Part shown: positions 1 to 7,753 of the stretch, piece after piece
Layout: every line of letters begins with the position of its first letter
Position numbering within the stretch: position 1 is the stretch's first letter
Assembly: GCF_012926505.1 (NCBI RefSeq)
Contig: NZ_JABBNT010000001.1
Coordinates: 620,001-684,000, forward strand
DNA from: Pacificispira spongiicola
GTDB taxonomy: Bacteria; Pseudomonadota; Alphaproteobacteria; UBA8366; Aestuariispiraceae
Direction: 5' to 3'
Length of the DNA: 64,000 nucleotides
Position numbers and translations under genes: made by a program
The notes under the pieces: generated by a model
What the model was told of the DNA's origin: nothing
Databases searched by the model: none
The model's input: the letters and a program-made list of their open reading frames with translations, nothing else

Positions 1-218
1 TGGTAGGCGATCGTGGTATAGATTACGGGAAGCCCCATTGCCCGGGCCTTGTCCGTGATACGCCGGGTCGCCGCGATCGGCCCGGACATCTCCGCGGCTG
101 TCGGATATTGCGTGTCCGTAAAGCCATAGGTGAAATCCACAACGATGACCGCCGGGCGCGTGCCGCGCGGCACGGACTGTCCAAAGCCCGCATCCGAATA
201 GACTTTTTGCTGATCCAC
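1..218 (-). CDS. nicF: Isochorismatase-family amidohydrolase, NicF-like (3' part off window)
   Basis: The reading frame starts at a GTG (218) with GGAAG about 8 bases upstream and runs off the left edge, so about 72 N-terminal residues are visible. They include the first strand of the cysteine-hydrolase fold, VIVVDFTYGF, in which Asp28 would be the catalytic acid of the Asp-Lys-Cys triad; the Lys and Cys lie outside the window. The sequence is of the N-carbamoylsarcosine amidase/maleamate amidase branch. Position directly after nicX, nicD and nicE on the same strand makes maleamate amidohydrolase (maleamate to maleate plus ammonia) the likely function. This role is inferred from the neighbours, since the family is broad and most of the protein is missing. 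Confidence 0.72.
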   Translation of the reverse strand, partial: MDQQKVYSDAGFGQSVPRGTRPAVIVVDFTYGFTDTQYPTAAEMSGPIAATRRITDKARAMGLPVIYTTIAY

Positions 219-247
219 GGTTTGCTTCCTTCCCGTTCGGTCGGCTG

Positions 248-1273
248 TCAGGGACGTTCCGACCGCATTTCAGGAACGGCGATATCGCCGTCCAGCACAA
301 TCGGCTCATCATCGAGGAACAGCGAACATCCCCGCATCGGAATATCCAGATGGCAGGCGGTATCGTTCGGGCCGCCGAGTTCGTTGTTCGGGCCGGTCGA
401 GAACATGACATTGCCGTAAAAGCTTCGCAGCTCCATGCCCATGCCGCCGGGGAAGTCGGTCAGCCCGTGCCAGTGCGCCCGCGGATCGAGACCCCAGCCG
501 ACATGGCTCATCCCCATACCGCGCGGATCGTTGAAGCTCGCCATGTAGGACTTAATCAGCTCCGCATCGAGGCCGCCTCGGATATCCTGAATGAAGCCTT
601 TCTCGATGGTGTAGGTCACGGGTTCCCGGACATAGGTATTGAATGGCAACAGCACGTCGCCGGGCGCGAGCACGATCTGACCGTCCACTCCGTCATCCGC
701 AGCGCCGGTAAAGACGAATGTCGCCGGCCAGTGATCCCAACGCCCCGGTTCGTCGGTGCAGCCATACTCGGTGATCGTCGGATAGACGCCGAGACGATAG
801 GTGACGTCAGTTCCGTGCGGCGAGGTGATGCGCATGGTCTGCGCCTTGGCGAGGATTTCTCCGCCGATCTCGACTTTCTCGCGCAGTTCAGTGGTCGGTA
901 GCAGTCGAGCGAGAAGCTCCGGCGGTTCGACGGCCGTCAACACCCGTGTCCCGGAGGCCTGGATCGCCATCTGCTCGTCCGAGAAGAGTAGGAAGATGCA
1001 GTCGATCACCATATCCGCCTGCTTCAGTGCCTCGACGGCCTCAGGCAGCGCCGCCAGACCGGTCACGCCAACATTCCATCCACTCACGGGCGGCGGCGAC
1101 GGGAGGCGCATGTGATACATCTGCGCGCCCAATTGCTGACCCGCCGCCAAAAAAGCATCGGCGTAGTCCAATCGGTCCGCGCCCTGAGTCAGAACGATGA
1201 GTTTCTCACCTTCTTTCACGCCCGACATCTTCAACTGATGCAGGCAGATTTCCATAAAGCTGACCTGGTCCAT
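248..1273 (-). CDS. nicX: 2,5-dihydroxypyridine 5,6-dioxygenase (NicX family)
   Basis: A 341-residue protein of the M29-aminopeptidase-like fold that NicX uses as a non-haem Fe(II) ring-cleavage dioxygenase; relatives are often mislabelled leucyl aminopeptidase. It would open 2,5-dihydroxypyridine to N-formylmaleamate. The expected iron ligands are visible as His257 (SHVGWG), His308 and Asp310 (CHLD), with nearly the spacing of the Pseudomonas putida enzyme. The start at 1273 was chosen because AGGAGG lies 7 bases before that ATG; an in-frame start at 1297 has no such site. It lies 38 bases after nicD and 29 before nicF, in one minus-strand operon. The full set of neighbours strongly supports this call over a peptidase. 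Confidence 0.88.
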   Translation of the reverse strand: MDQVSFMEICLHQLKMSGVKEGEKLIVLTQGADRLDYADAFLAAGQQLGAQMYHMRLPSPPPVSGWNVGVTGLAALPEAVEALKQADMVIDCIFLLFSDEQMAIQASGTRVLTAVEPPELLARLLPTTELREKVEIGGEILAKAQTMRITSPHGTDVTYRLGVYPTITEYGCTDEPGRWDHWPATFVFTGAADDGVDGQIVLAPGDVLLPFNTYVREPVTYTIEKGFIQDIRGGLDAELIKSYMASFNDPRGMGMSHVGWGLDPRAHWHGLTDFPGGMGMELRSFYGNVMFSTGPNNELGGPNDTACHLDIPMRGCSLFLDDEPIVLDGDIAVPEMRSERP

Positions 1274-1311
1274 AGCGCGTCCTCCTGCTGTCGTCATCCT
1301 GTGCCCGACGC

Positions 1312-2097
1312 CTAGCGGGCGCCGAGATCCATCACCGCTTCCAGAAAGCCTTCCAGATTGTCCCAGGGAATCATGTGTCCGGCGTCGGGAACCGTGCGGA
1401 CGTCGATTGTTGGCGCCAACTCCTGGATTTCGGCAACATCCTCATCGAGGATAACCGTTGCCGACCCCGCCCGGACGAGCCGCATCGGGTCCTGCACTTT
1501 CGGCAGATCCTGGTGGATATCGTCCGTATGGAACCCTTCGAAGGCCGTCACGATGGCATCCGTCTGGCAAGTATGCAGCCACTCGGCACGAAGCGCGAGT
1601 TGGTCCTCTGTCCAGGTCGGGCAGAAGGCGCGCATGTCTTCAGCGGAACACCCGCCAACTGCCATTTCGATACTGTCGACATACCAGGGGAGCTTCGACG
1701 GATAAGCCCGGCGACCAGGACCGCTGACCGGCGGGTCGACCAGGATCAGTTGCGAGAATGTGCCCGGCTTCATCCGAGCTGCCCGGATTGCCGTCCGGGC
1801 GCCCATCGAATGCCCGAGGATCACGGGATCGGAAAGGCCCAACGCATCGACCAGGGCAATCGCATCCTCTGCCATCGCATCTAGCGAATAGTCCAATGCC
1901 CCGGCTTGGCTCAACCCCCGTCCCCGCACGTCGAGGACATGAACGTCGAATGCCTCGGAGAGACGCTCCGCGACAAATCCCCAGGTGATCGCCGGCGACG
2001 TGATGCCGGGGATCAGCAGCATTTCCGGACCCTGACCCGGATAGTGGATCAAATGGTGCCGGATGCCGTTGGCCTTGATGTTGTATCCTGTGATCAT
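1312..2097 (-). CDS. nicD: N-formylmaleamate deformylase (alpha/beta hydrolase)
   Basis: A 261-residue alpha/beta hydrolase that should release formate from N-formylmaleamate to give maleamate. The nucleophile elbow is GHSMGA with Ser97, followed by Asp121 in LVDPPVSGPG and His241 in AGHMIPWD. These match the characterised NicD triad Ser101-Asp125-His245 with a constant offset of four. The stretches PGITSPAITWGFVAERL and RRAYPSKLPWYVDSI are characteristic of NicD rather than of generic hydrolases. The ATG at 2097 has AGGGGA in front of it and follows the nicE stop by 14 bases. Translational start and operon position agree. Confidence 0.9.
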   Translation of the reverse strand: MITGYNIKANGIRHHLIHYPGQGPEMLLIPGITSPAITWGFVAERLSEAFDVHVLDVRGRGLSQAGALDYSLDAMAEDAIALVDALGLSDPVILGHSMGARTAIRAARMKPGTFSQLILVDPPVSGPGRRAYPSKLPWYVDSIEMAVGGCSAEDMRAFCPTWTEDQLALRAEWLHTCQTDAIVTAFEGFHTDDIHQDLPKVQDPMRLVRAGSATVILDEDVAEIQELAPTIDVRTVPDAGHMIPWDNLEGFLEAVMDLGAR

Positions 2098-2111
2098 CGG
2101 TTTCCCCTTTT

Positions 2112-2861
2112 TCAGAACGCGCCGGACAGAAGCGTGCCGCCGCCGGGCACACGGGTGTCCAGCTTGAGCGCGCGCAGCATCGACCAAGTCGTGGCGATCG
2201 CGGCTGTAAGAACCGGCTTGCCGGTCAGTGCCTCGACCATGGAGACCGCCGCCAGCGACGGCATCTGCACGCAAGCGGACAACACGATCGCGTCGACATC
2301 ATCCGTCTTCATCGAGGAGACGATGGCGGGCAGATTCATCGGATCATGCGCCGCGACTTTCAGGTTCTCCGAGATTTCGAGAGCCCGCCATTCCGAGACC
2401 TCGATCCCTTCATTCCGGATATAGTCGACGACCATTTCGGTCAGCGGCTTCATATAGGGCGCGACGACGGCCACCTTCTTCGCTCCGATTGCCTGGATAC
2501 CGTCGACCAGCGCCCCGGCCGAACTCACGACCGGTGACGGGCATTCATTCTCCGCGGCGACTTTCTGCAACCGCTCCTGAGAGGCGCGATGGTAGCCGTG
2601 TCCCATCGACATAATCGCGACCAGACAGGCATAGCCCATGACGTCGACCTTTGCGTCGCTGAGCTCCAGCGCACAGCGGTCGCTGTCCGCATCCATGGCG
2701 GCGAGTTCTTCCTTGGTGACGTGACGCATGCGCATGCGCGACGAATGAAAGGTGAAGCGTTCCGGTGCGATCGTTTCGCGCGACCGCAGCAGCGCCGGGA
2801 TCTCGGTTTCCATTGTGATGTTTGAGCTCGGAACGATCTGCCCGACACGGAACGGCTTCAT
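2112..2861 (-). CDS. nicE: Maleate cis-trans isomerase
   Basis: A 249-residue member of the Asp/Glu racemase superfamily that converts maleate to fumarate, the last step of the nicotinate lower pathway. Two catalytic cysteines are visible, Cys79 (GYACLVAIMSMG) and Cys197 (LSACVQMPS), offset by three from the pair known in Nocardia maleate isomerase (Cys76/Cys194). The N-terminus reads IVPSSNITMETEIPALLR, the substrate-binding signature of this family. The start at 2861 was chosen because GGGAGA stands 5 bases upstream; an alternative ATG at 2882 is less well supported. It is the first enzyme gene after the palindrome at 2896-2913, so the nicEDXF transcript probably begins here. Confidence 0.93.
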   Translation of the reverse strand: MKPFRVGQIVPSSNITMETEIPALLRSRETIAPERFTFHSSRMRMRHVTKEELAAMDADSDRCALELSDAKVDVMGYACLVAIMSMGHGYHRASQERLQKVAAENECPSPVVSSAGALVDGIQAIGAKKVAVVAPYMKPLTEMVVDYIRNEGIEVSEWRALEISENLKVAAHDPMNLPAIVSSMKTDDVDAIVLSACVQMPSLAAVSMVEALTGKPVLTAAIATTWSMLRALKLDTRVPGGGTLLSGAF

Positions 2862-2895
2862 GGTCGTCTCCCTGAATTTCATTTCTCATTGTTTT

Positions 2896-2913
2896 ATTAT
2901 CCATTTGGATAAT
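2896..2913. promoter_or_regulatory. Perfect 18-bp palindrome upstream of nicE, probable operator
   Basis: ATTATCCATTTGGATAAT: two 8-base arms that are exact inverse complements around a TT centre, in the 93-base gap between the tetR stop and nicE. Size, symmetry and position fit a TetR-family operator for the gene directly upstream. Binding is inferred. Confidence 0.6.
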
Positions 2914-2954
2914 TACAAGGATATTGATGCAGAAATCTTCAGATCGCCAATTTT

Positions 2955-3632
2955 TCAGGCTACGGGCGCGCGCATGCCGGCAGCGAAGAACCGCACGAGA
3001 TGATGCAGCATCGCATCGGGTTCGAGATGCGTGGTCTCGCCATCCGTCAGGTCGCCGAGCCGACCCAAGTCGTTCAGCATGAATAGATAGGAGCCGATGA
3101 AGAACGCCATGCGGAGGGCAACCACCTGTGTCGGGATTTCGGGCAGAACTGACGACAGAGTTTGGATATAGCGCTTCAGCGATGCGTCATAGACTTCGCT
3201 TCTGAGCTTCAGGGCCCGCTCCGCCGTTTCCGCATGGATATGTGCCTGCAGACGAATGAAGGCCGCCCCGGCCGGCCCGCTGTGCTTCATATCCCATTGC
3301 GGTTTGAGATAGGCATGCAGAATGTCTTCCACCGACGGCGCGGTGTTTTCCGCCAGCAAGGACTCCAAAAGGGTCAGGCGGCGGGACGAGACGACGCCGC
3401 CCCGCCTCCGGAACACGGCTTCGAACAGCGCGTCTTTCGACCCGAAATAATACCGGATGAGCCCGTGATTGACCTTCGCACGCTCGGCGACGTCTCGTGT
3501 CCGCGTGCCGGAAAAGCCGGATTCCGCAAAGGCCAGTTCCGCCTGATCCAGGATCACATCCCGCAGGTCGGTTTCCTCGGCCACATTCGGCCGCCCCGGC
3601 TTCCGGCGCCCATCCTGGGTCGCACCGCTCAT
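2955..3632 (-). CDS. TetR/AcrR-family regulator, probably of the nic genes
   Basis: A 225-residue one-domain repressor. The N-terminal helix-turn-helix covers about residues 20-70 (ILDQAELAFAESGFSGTRTRDVAERAKVN is recognisable in pieces, followed by the LIRYYFGSKDALF wing typical of TetR). The C-terminal effector domain is variable and gives no ligand. Start at 3632 is supported by AGGAGGG about 8 bases upstream. It precedes nicE on the same strand, with an 18-bp palindrome in the gap. Pseudomonas putida controls nicotinate degradation with a TetR (NicS) and a MarR (NicR), so a TetR here is plausible, but orthology to NicS is not shown. It could also act on the GMC gene on its other side. Confidence 0.85.
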   Translation of the reverse strand: MSGATQDGRRKPGRPNVAEETDLRDVILDQAELAFAESGFSGTRTRDVAERAKVNHGLIRYYFGSKDALFEAVFRRRGGVVSSRRLTLLESLLAENTAPSVEDILHAYLKPQWDMKHSGPAGAAFIRLQAHIHAETAERALKLRSEVYDASLKRYIQTLSSVLPEIPTQVVALRMAFFIGSYLFMLNDLGRLGDLTDGETTHLEPDAMLHHLVRFFAAGMRAPVA

Positions 3633-3778
3633 TCACGCCCTCCTGTCTTCGCCGGCCCGGTCCATCCAATGTAAAAGGCCGATCCATCGCAAGACGGATA
3701 ACGCGAATCCCCAAGTGTCGGCATGTATAATAGAGCGATAGGCCCGGCTATAAACATCAAACGTTTACAGGCCTGGAT

Positions 3779-5398
3779 CTAATGGTTCCTGCGGATCATG
3801 TCCGCCGCCTTCTCCGCGATCATGACGACTGGAGAGGCCGTGTTGCCGGAGACGATCTTCGGCATGATCGATGCGTCGACGATGCGCAGTCCGTCCAACC
3901 CGTTGAACCGGAGGTCCGGGGCAACGACCGCACGCGCGTCCACCCCCATGCGGCAGGTTCCGACGGGATGGAAAATCGTCGTCGCGATATCCCCGATTGC
4001 CTGGATCAAGTCGTCGTCGTTTTCGACAGAGGGTCCGGGCAGTATTTCGTCAGGTCGATACTGCGCCAGGGCCTTCGCCGTCATAATGCGACGCGCCTGA
4101 CGCACCGCCAGGACGGCGACGCGGCGATCCGCCTCCGTCGACAGATAGTTCGGTCGGATCGCCGGGGGCCGGTCGCGGTCGGGTCCGCTGACATGACAGG
4201 TACCGGTACTTTCGGGACGCAGGTTGCAGACGGAAACCGTAATTGCCGGGAACGAATGCAGGGGATCGCCCAGGCGATCCGTCGATAAGGGCTGAACATG
4301 GTATTCTAGGTCCGGCGTCTCCAGCGCGGGATCGGACTTCGTGAACATGCCGAACTGGCTGGGCGCCATCGAGAGCGGTCCCCTCCGAAACAGCGCATAT
4401 TCCAACGCCATGCCCATCTTGCCGACCAGCGAGTTCGCGGGGGTGTTCAGCGTCTTGGCGTTTTCAACGCGATAGACGGTGCGGATTTGTAGATGATCCT
4501 GAAGATTGGCCCCGATATCGGGCTTCTCATGCCGGACGGCGATACCGCATTCGCGGAGGATGTCGGCGTTCCCGATCCCGGAGAGTTCGAGAATCTTCGG
4601 CGAATTTATCGCCCCGGCCGCCAAGAGAACTTCGGAAGTCGCGCGCGCCAGAAAGTGGCCGCCTCTCCGTCGGAAACGCACACCGGACACGCGGTTTCCA
4701 TCAATGACAAGCTCATCCGTATGCGCGCCGGTCAGAACCCGGAGATTCGGGCGCTTCAACGCGGGCCGCAGGAAGCCTTTCGCCGTATTCCACCGAACCC
4801 CTTTATCCTGGTTCACCTCAAAGAAGCCGGATCCTTCATTGTCGCCGTCGTTGAAATCCGGCCGCGGTTCGATGCCGAATTCCCGTGCGCCCTCCTGCAC
4901 GGCCTTCAGGATATCCCAGGACAGCCGCTGACGACTGACCTTCCATTCGCCCCCCGCCCGGTGGTGGGGACCGTCGCCGCCATGGTGATCTTCCGATTTC
5001 AGGAAATAGGGACGCACGTCGTCCCAGCCCCACCCGATATTGCCCATCTGCCGCCAGCGGTCGTAATCGGCGGCTTGCCCCCGCATATAGATCATGCCGT
5101 TGACGGATGTGCAGCCCCCCAGGACCTTGCCGCGCGGATAGACAAGGGCCCGCCCGTTCAGCCCGGCCTCCGGTTCGGTCTTCATCAACCAGTCGGTGCG
5201 CGGATTGCCGATACAGTAGAGATATCCGACGGGGATTTGCACCCAGTGGTACCGGTCGCTGCCCCCGGCTTCCAACAGCAGCACCCGCACCGACGGGTCT
5301 TCCGTCAGCCGGTTCGCCAAAACGCAGCCCGCCGTGCCCGCGCCCACGATGACGTAATCGTAGTCGCCGTCCAATACCGGTTCCGAAACAGGCGTCAT
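3779..5398 (-). CDS. GMC-family FAD-dependent alcohol/choline dehydrogenase-like oxidoreductase
   Basis: A 539-residue glucose-methanol-choline oxidoreductase. The dinucleotide fold is VIVGAGTAGCVLANRL (about residues 16-31), the second FAD signature is GKVLGGCTSVNGMIYMRG, and the active-site pair is His477 (HPVGTCRMG) with Asn519 (SGNTASPVVM). It oxidises an alcohol to an aldehyde or ketone and probably passes electrons to the respiratory chain. The start codon overlaps the stop of the kinase gene by ATGA, so it is translationally coupled and is the last gene of the nine-gene cluster. That context suggests a sugar alcohol or related product as substrate rather than choline. There is no signal peptide, so it is cytoplasmic or membrane-associated. 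Confidence 0.85.
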   Translation of the reverse strand: MTPVSEPVLDGDYDYVIVGAGTAGCVLANRLTEDPSVRVLLLEAGGSDRYHWVQIPVGYLYCIGNPRTDWLMKTEPEAGLNGRALVYPRGKVLGGCTSVNGMIYMRGQAADYDRWRQMGNIGWGWDDVRPYFLKSEDHHGGDGPHHRAGGEWKVSRQRLSWDILKAVQEGAREFGIEPRPDFNDGDNEGSGFFEVNQDKGVRWNTAKGFLRPALKRPNLRVLTGAHTDELVIDGNRVSGVRFRRRGGHFLARATSEVLLAAGAINSPKILELSGIGNADILRECGIAVRHEKPDIGANLQDHLQIRTVYRVENAKTLNTPANSLVGKMGMALEYALFRRGPLSMAPSQFGMFTKSDPALETPDLEYHVQPLSTDRLGDPLHSFPAITVSVCNLRPESTGTCHVSGPDRDRPPAIRPNYLSTEADRRVAVLAVRQARRIMTAKALAQYRPDEILPGPSVENDDDLIQAIGDIATTIFHPVGTCRMGVDARAVVAPDLRFNGLDGLRIVDASIMPKIVSGNTASPVVMIAEKAADMIRRNH

Positions 5399-6900
5399 GT
5401 CGACCCCGCCCCGTGCTGCAAATCGGTCCAGAAGGTGCGCAATACGTCCCGCAATTTCCCATACAGATCATAACGACGATCGTAGTGATCGCGCATTGAC
5501 GGGTCCGGGTCGAACCGATCCTTGGGTCGCGTCATGACGCGAATGCCCGCCTCATAATCGGGAAAGAGCCCCGTTCCCACTCCTGCGCCGATCGCCGCAC
5601 CCAGCGCGCCGGTCTCCCGCGCCTCCGCCGTGGCGACCGGAATGCCGATCCCGTCGGCAAAGATTTGCGGCCAATGCGAGCTGCGCGCGCCGCCGCCGGA
5701 CAGGACGGCATGGCGCACCGGCAACCCCGCCGCCATCAGCACATCGATATGCCGGCGATGTTCAAACATCACCCCTTCGAACAGCGCGCGCAGCAGATGA
5801 GCGTCCGTATGCCAGCCCGCCACCCCGTGGAAGCCACCCCGGAATTCCGCCCCAAGTCGACATCCATACAGGAACGGATGAAACAACGGATCGTCCGGCG
5901 CGGGTATCACACTCGCGACACGGTCATTGCAAACCGCGAATGGATCCGACGCGTGACCGTAGCGTTCCACGAATTCGCGGACATACCATTCGAGATTGGC
6001 CGCAGAGGTCGCGCTGGATTCGATGGTGACGTAACGGTTCTGGCCGAATTTCGAGACCATGAAGACATTGGGGTCGTTCACCGCCGTTTCCGAAAAGACC
6101 TGATTGATCGACCAGGTTCCGGCGATGATCGACGCGTCCCCCGGCGCTACGACGCCTGAGCCTATGGCACTGGCGATCACATCGAAATAGCCGCCGATCA
6201 CCGGCGTCCCCTCGGCCAACCCCGTCAGCGCCGCCGCCGCTTTCGTCACGCGGCCGGCAACCGCCGACGGGTCGATCAAGCGCGGCAACAGCGGCATGGC
6301 ATCTTCAAGGCCGTAAAGCCCCATCAAGGTTTCGTCATAGATGCCTTCCGGCAGTTTGACGAAGCCGCAGCCTGACATGTCGGAAACGTCGCTGACCCGT
6401 TCCCCCGTCAGCATGAAGGTAATGAAGTCCTTGCACAGTAGAACGGTGCCCGCGCGGGCATAGATATCCGGTCGTTCCCGTTTCATCCAGGCGAGGAGGG
6501 TCGGCGTCTGCGACGGCCAAGGCTTTTGCAGGCAGATATCCTGGAACGCCGGACCGTGCGATGCGGACAATTCCGTAGCGAGAGCCGCGCCCCGGGAATC
6601 CAGCGACTGAATGCCGACCAAGGGGGCCGCGTCGCGATCCAATAGATAAAGCCCATTGCCGTGACCGGCACAACCGACCCCTACGATGTCGTGCGGATCG
6701 ATATCCGCAGCATCGATGCAGGCCCGAATGGCGGTACCGGCATTGGTCCACAATTCGTCCAGGTCGCGTTCGACATGGCCCGGTTGCGGCGTGGACGAAT
6801 GCCCGTCCAACGCATGCATCGCGACTTGCCGGCCAGCCCCGTCGAACAGGACTGCCTTGATCACTGTGTTGCCGGCATCGAGTCCGAGGAGATAGGTCAC
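5395..6900 (-). CDS. FGGY carbohydrate kinase, L-xylulose/erythritol kinase-like
   Basis: A 501-residue sugar kinase with the N-terminal phosphate motif LLGLDAGNTVIKAVLF and the C-terminal signatures LSGGGARSSHWPQIFADGIG and ETGALGAAIGAGVGTG. Colinearity with LyxK (PGHVERDLDELW, GTPVIGGYFDVIASA, HPFLYGCRLGAE, HLLRALFEGVMFEH) puts it in the L-xylulose/erythritol kinase branch rather than with glycerol or xylulose kinases. It would phosphorylate the sugar or polyol brought in by the ABC transporter of the same cluster. I chose the GTG at 6900, which has AGGGG about 8 bases upstream and puts the catalytic core four residues in. An in-frame ATG at 6942 would overlap the aldolase gene by about 38 bases. 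Substrate is unknown. Confidence 0.85.
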   Translation of the reverse strand: MTYLLGLDAGNTVIKAVLFDGAGRQVAMHALDGHSSTPQPGHVERDLDELWTNAGTAIRACIDAADIDPHDIVGVGCAGHGNGLYLLDRDAAPLVGIQSLDSRGAALATELSASHGPAFQDICLQKPWPSQTPTLLAWMKRERPDIYARAGTVLLCKDFITFMLTGERVSDVSDMSGCGFVKLPEGIYDETLMGLYGLEDAMPLLPRLIDPSAVAGRVTKAAAALTGLAEGTPVIGGYFDVIASAIGSGVVAPGDASIIAGTWSINQVFSETAVNDPNVFMVSKFGQNRYVTIESSATSAANLEWYVREFVERYGHASDPFAVCNDRVASVIPAPDDPLFHPFLYGCRLGAEFRGGFHGVAGWHTDAHLLRALFEGVMFEHRRHIDVLMAAGLPVRHAVLSGGGARSSHWPQIFADGIGIPVATAEARETGALGAAIGAGVGTGLFPDYEAGIRVMTRPKDRFDPDPSMRDHYDRRYDLYGKLRDVLRTFWTDLQHGAGST

Positions 6901-6904
6901 CGCA

Positions 6905-7753
6905 TCAGCCCCTGTTGTAGATGTCCCAGGCTTCGTCGCCATCGGCGCCGTCATGGATCATCGCCATCAGGGCCCGGACCACGGCGCGCGGATTGTCATG
7001 CTGATAGATGTTGCGGCCATAGACCATGCCTTTTGCCCCCTGCGCCATCAGCTTCGCCGATTTCGCCAGCACGGTTTTCAGGTCTTCCTTGCCACCGCCA
7101 CGCACAAGCACCGGCACGCGGGCCGCTTCCACAACACGGTGGAAATCTTCCGGATTCTCGGTCGGGTCCGCCTTGATGATATCCGCCCCCATTTCGGATG
7201 CCAGCCGTACCAGCGTAACGATCTTGTCAGCATCGCCATCGACCTGATAGCCGCCGCGCACCTCGTTCGGCAGCATCACCAACGGTTCGATCATCAACGG
7301 CATGCCGTATCGATGGCAGGCGGCGCGGACCTTGCTGATATTTTCGACGCATTGACGGAACAGTTCCGGTTCGTCCGGCAGCATGAACAGGTTCACGACG
7401 ACACAGGCCGCATCCATTTCCAACGCCCCGATGATCGGTTCGTCGTGGTTTTGCAGCATTGACCACATAACGCGGTGACGCTGATCGTTATACGGATTGC
7501 CCATATCGATGCGCATGACGAGCGCAGGCTTGTCCCGTTCCGGGCGGTTTTGCAGTAAGTCGGCCTGCCCATAGGCCATCTGGATCGCATCCGGACCCGC
7601 GTCGACCAGCGTGTTCACAACCGCCGCCATATCTTCCAAGCCCACCATGAAGCTCGGCTCGTTGCAGACACCGTGATCCACGGCAACATCCAGACAACCG
7701 CCCTTGTTGAAGAGCCTGTTCATTCGCGCCTTGGTGCTGATGCGCATTTTCAT
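6905..7753 (-). CDS. Class I aldolase (FbaB/LsrF/DhnA family)
   Basis: A 282-residue TIM-barrel aldolase. LDVAVDHGV near the N-terminus, the Schiff-base lysine in ADIIKADPTENP, and the phosphate-binding end GGGKEDLKTV...GAKGMVYGRNIYQ are the marks of the FbaB/LsrF family. It should cleave or thiolyse a phosphorylated keto-sugar made by the kinase and the FAD dehydrogenase of the same operon. The start at 7753 follows AGGAGAC and overlaps the preceding stop codon (ATGA), which shows translational coupling. LsrF itself is a thiolase of the AI-2 pathway, but no lsrG or lsrK-type partner set is here, so a sugar-phosphate substrate is the better guess. Confidence 0.85.
   Translation of the reverse strand: MKMRISTKARMNRLFNKGGCLDVAVDHGVCNEPSFMVGLEDMAAVVNTLVDAGPDAIQMAYGQADLLQNRPERDKPALVMRIDMGNPYNDQRHRVMWSMLQNHDEPIIGALEMDAACVVVNLFMLPDEPELFRQCVENISKVRAACHRYGMPLMIEPLVMLPNEVRGGYQVDGDADKIVTLVRLASEMGADIIKADPTENPEDFHRVVEAARVPVLVRGGGKEDLKTVLAKSAKLMAQGAKGMVYGRNIYQHDNPRAVVRALMAMIHDGADGDEAWDIYNRG

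Noticed and set aside
248-1273. Leucyl aminopeptidase (M29) annotation of the nicX gene
   Set aside because: The iron-ligand pattern and the nicD/nicE/nicF neighbours fit the dioxygenase use of the fold.
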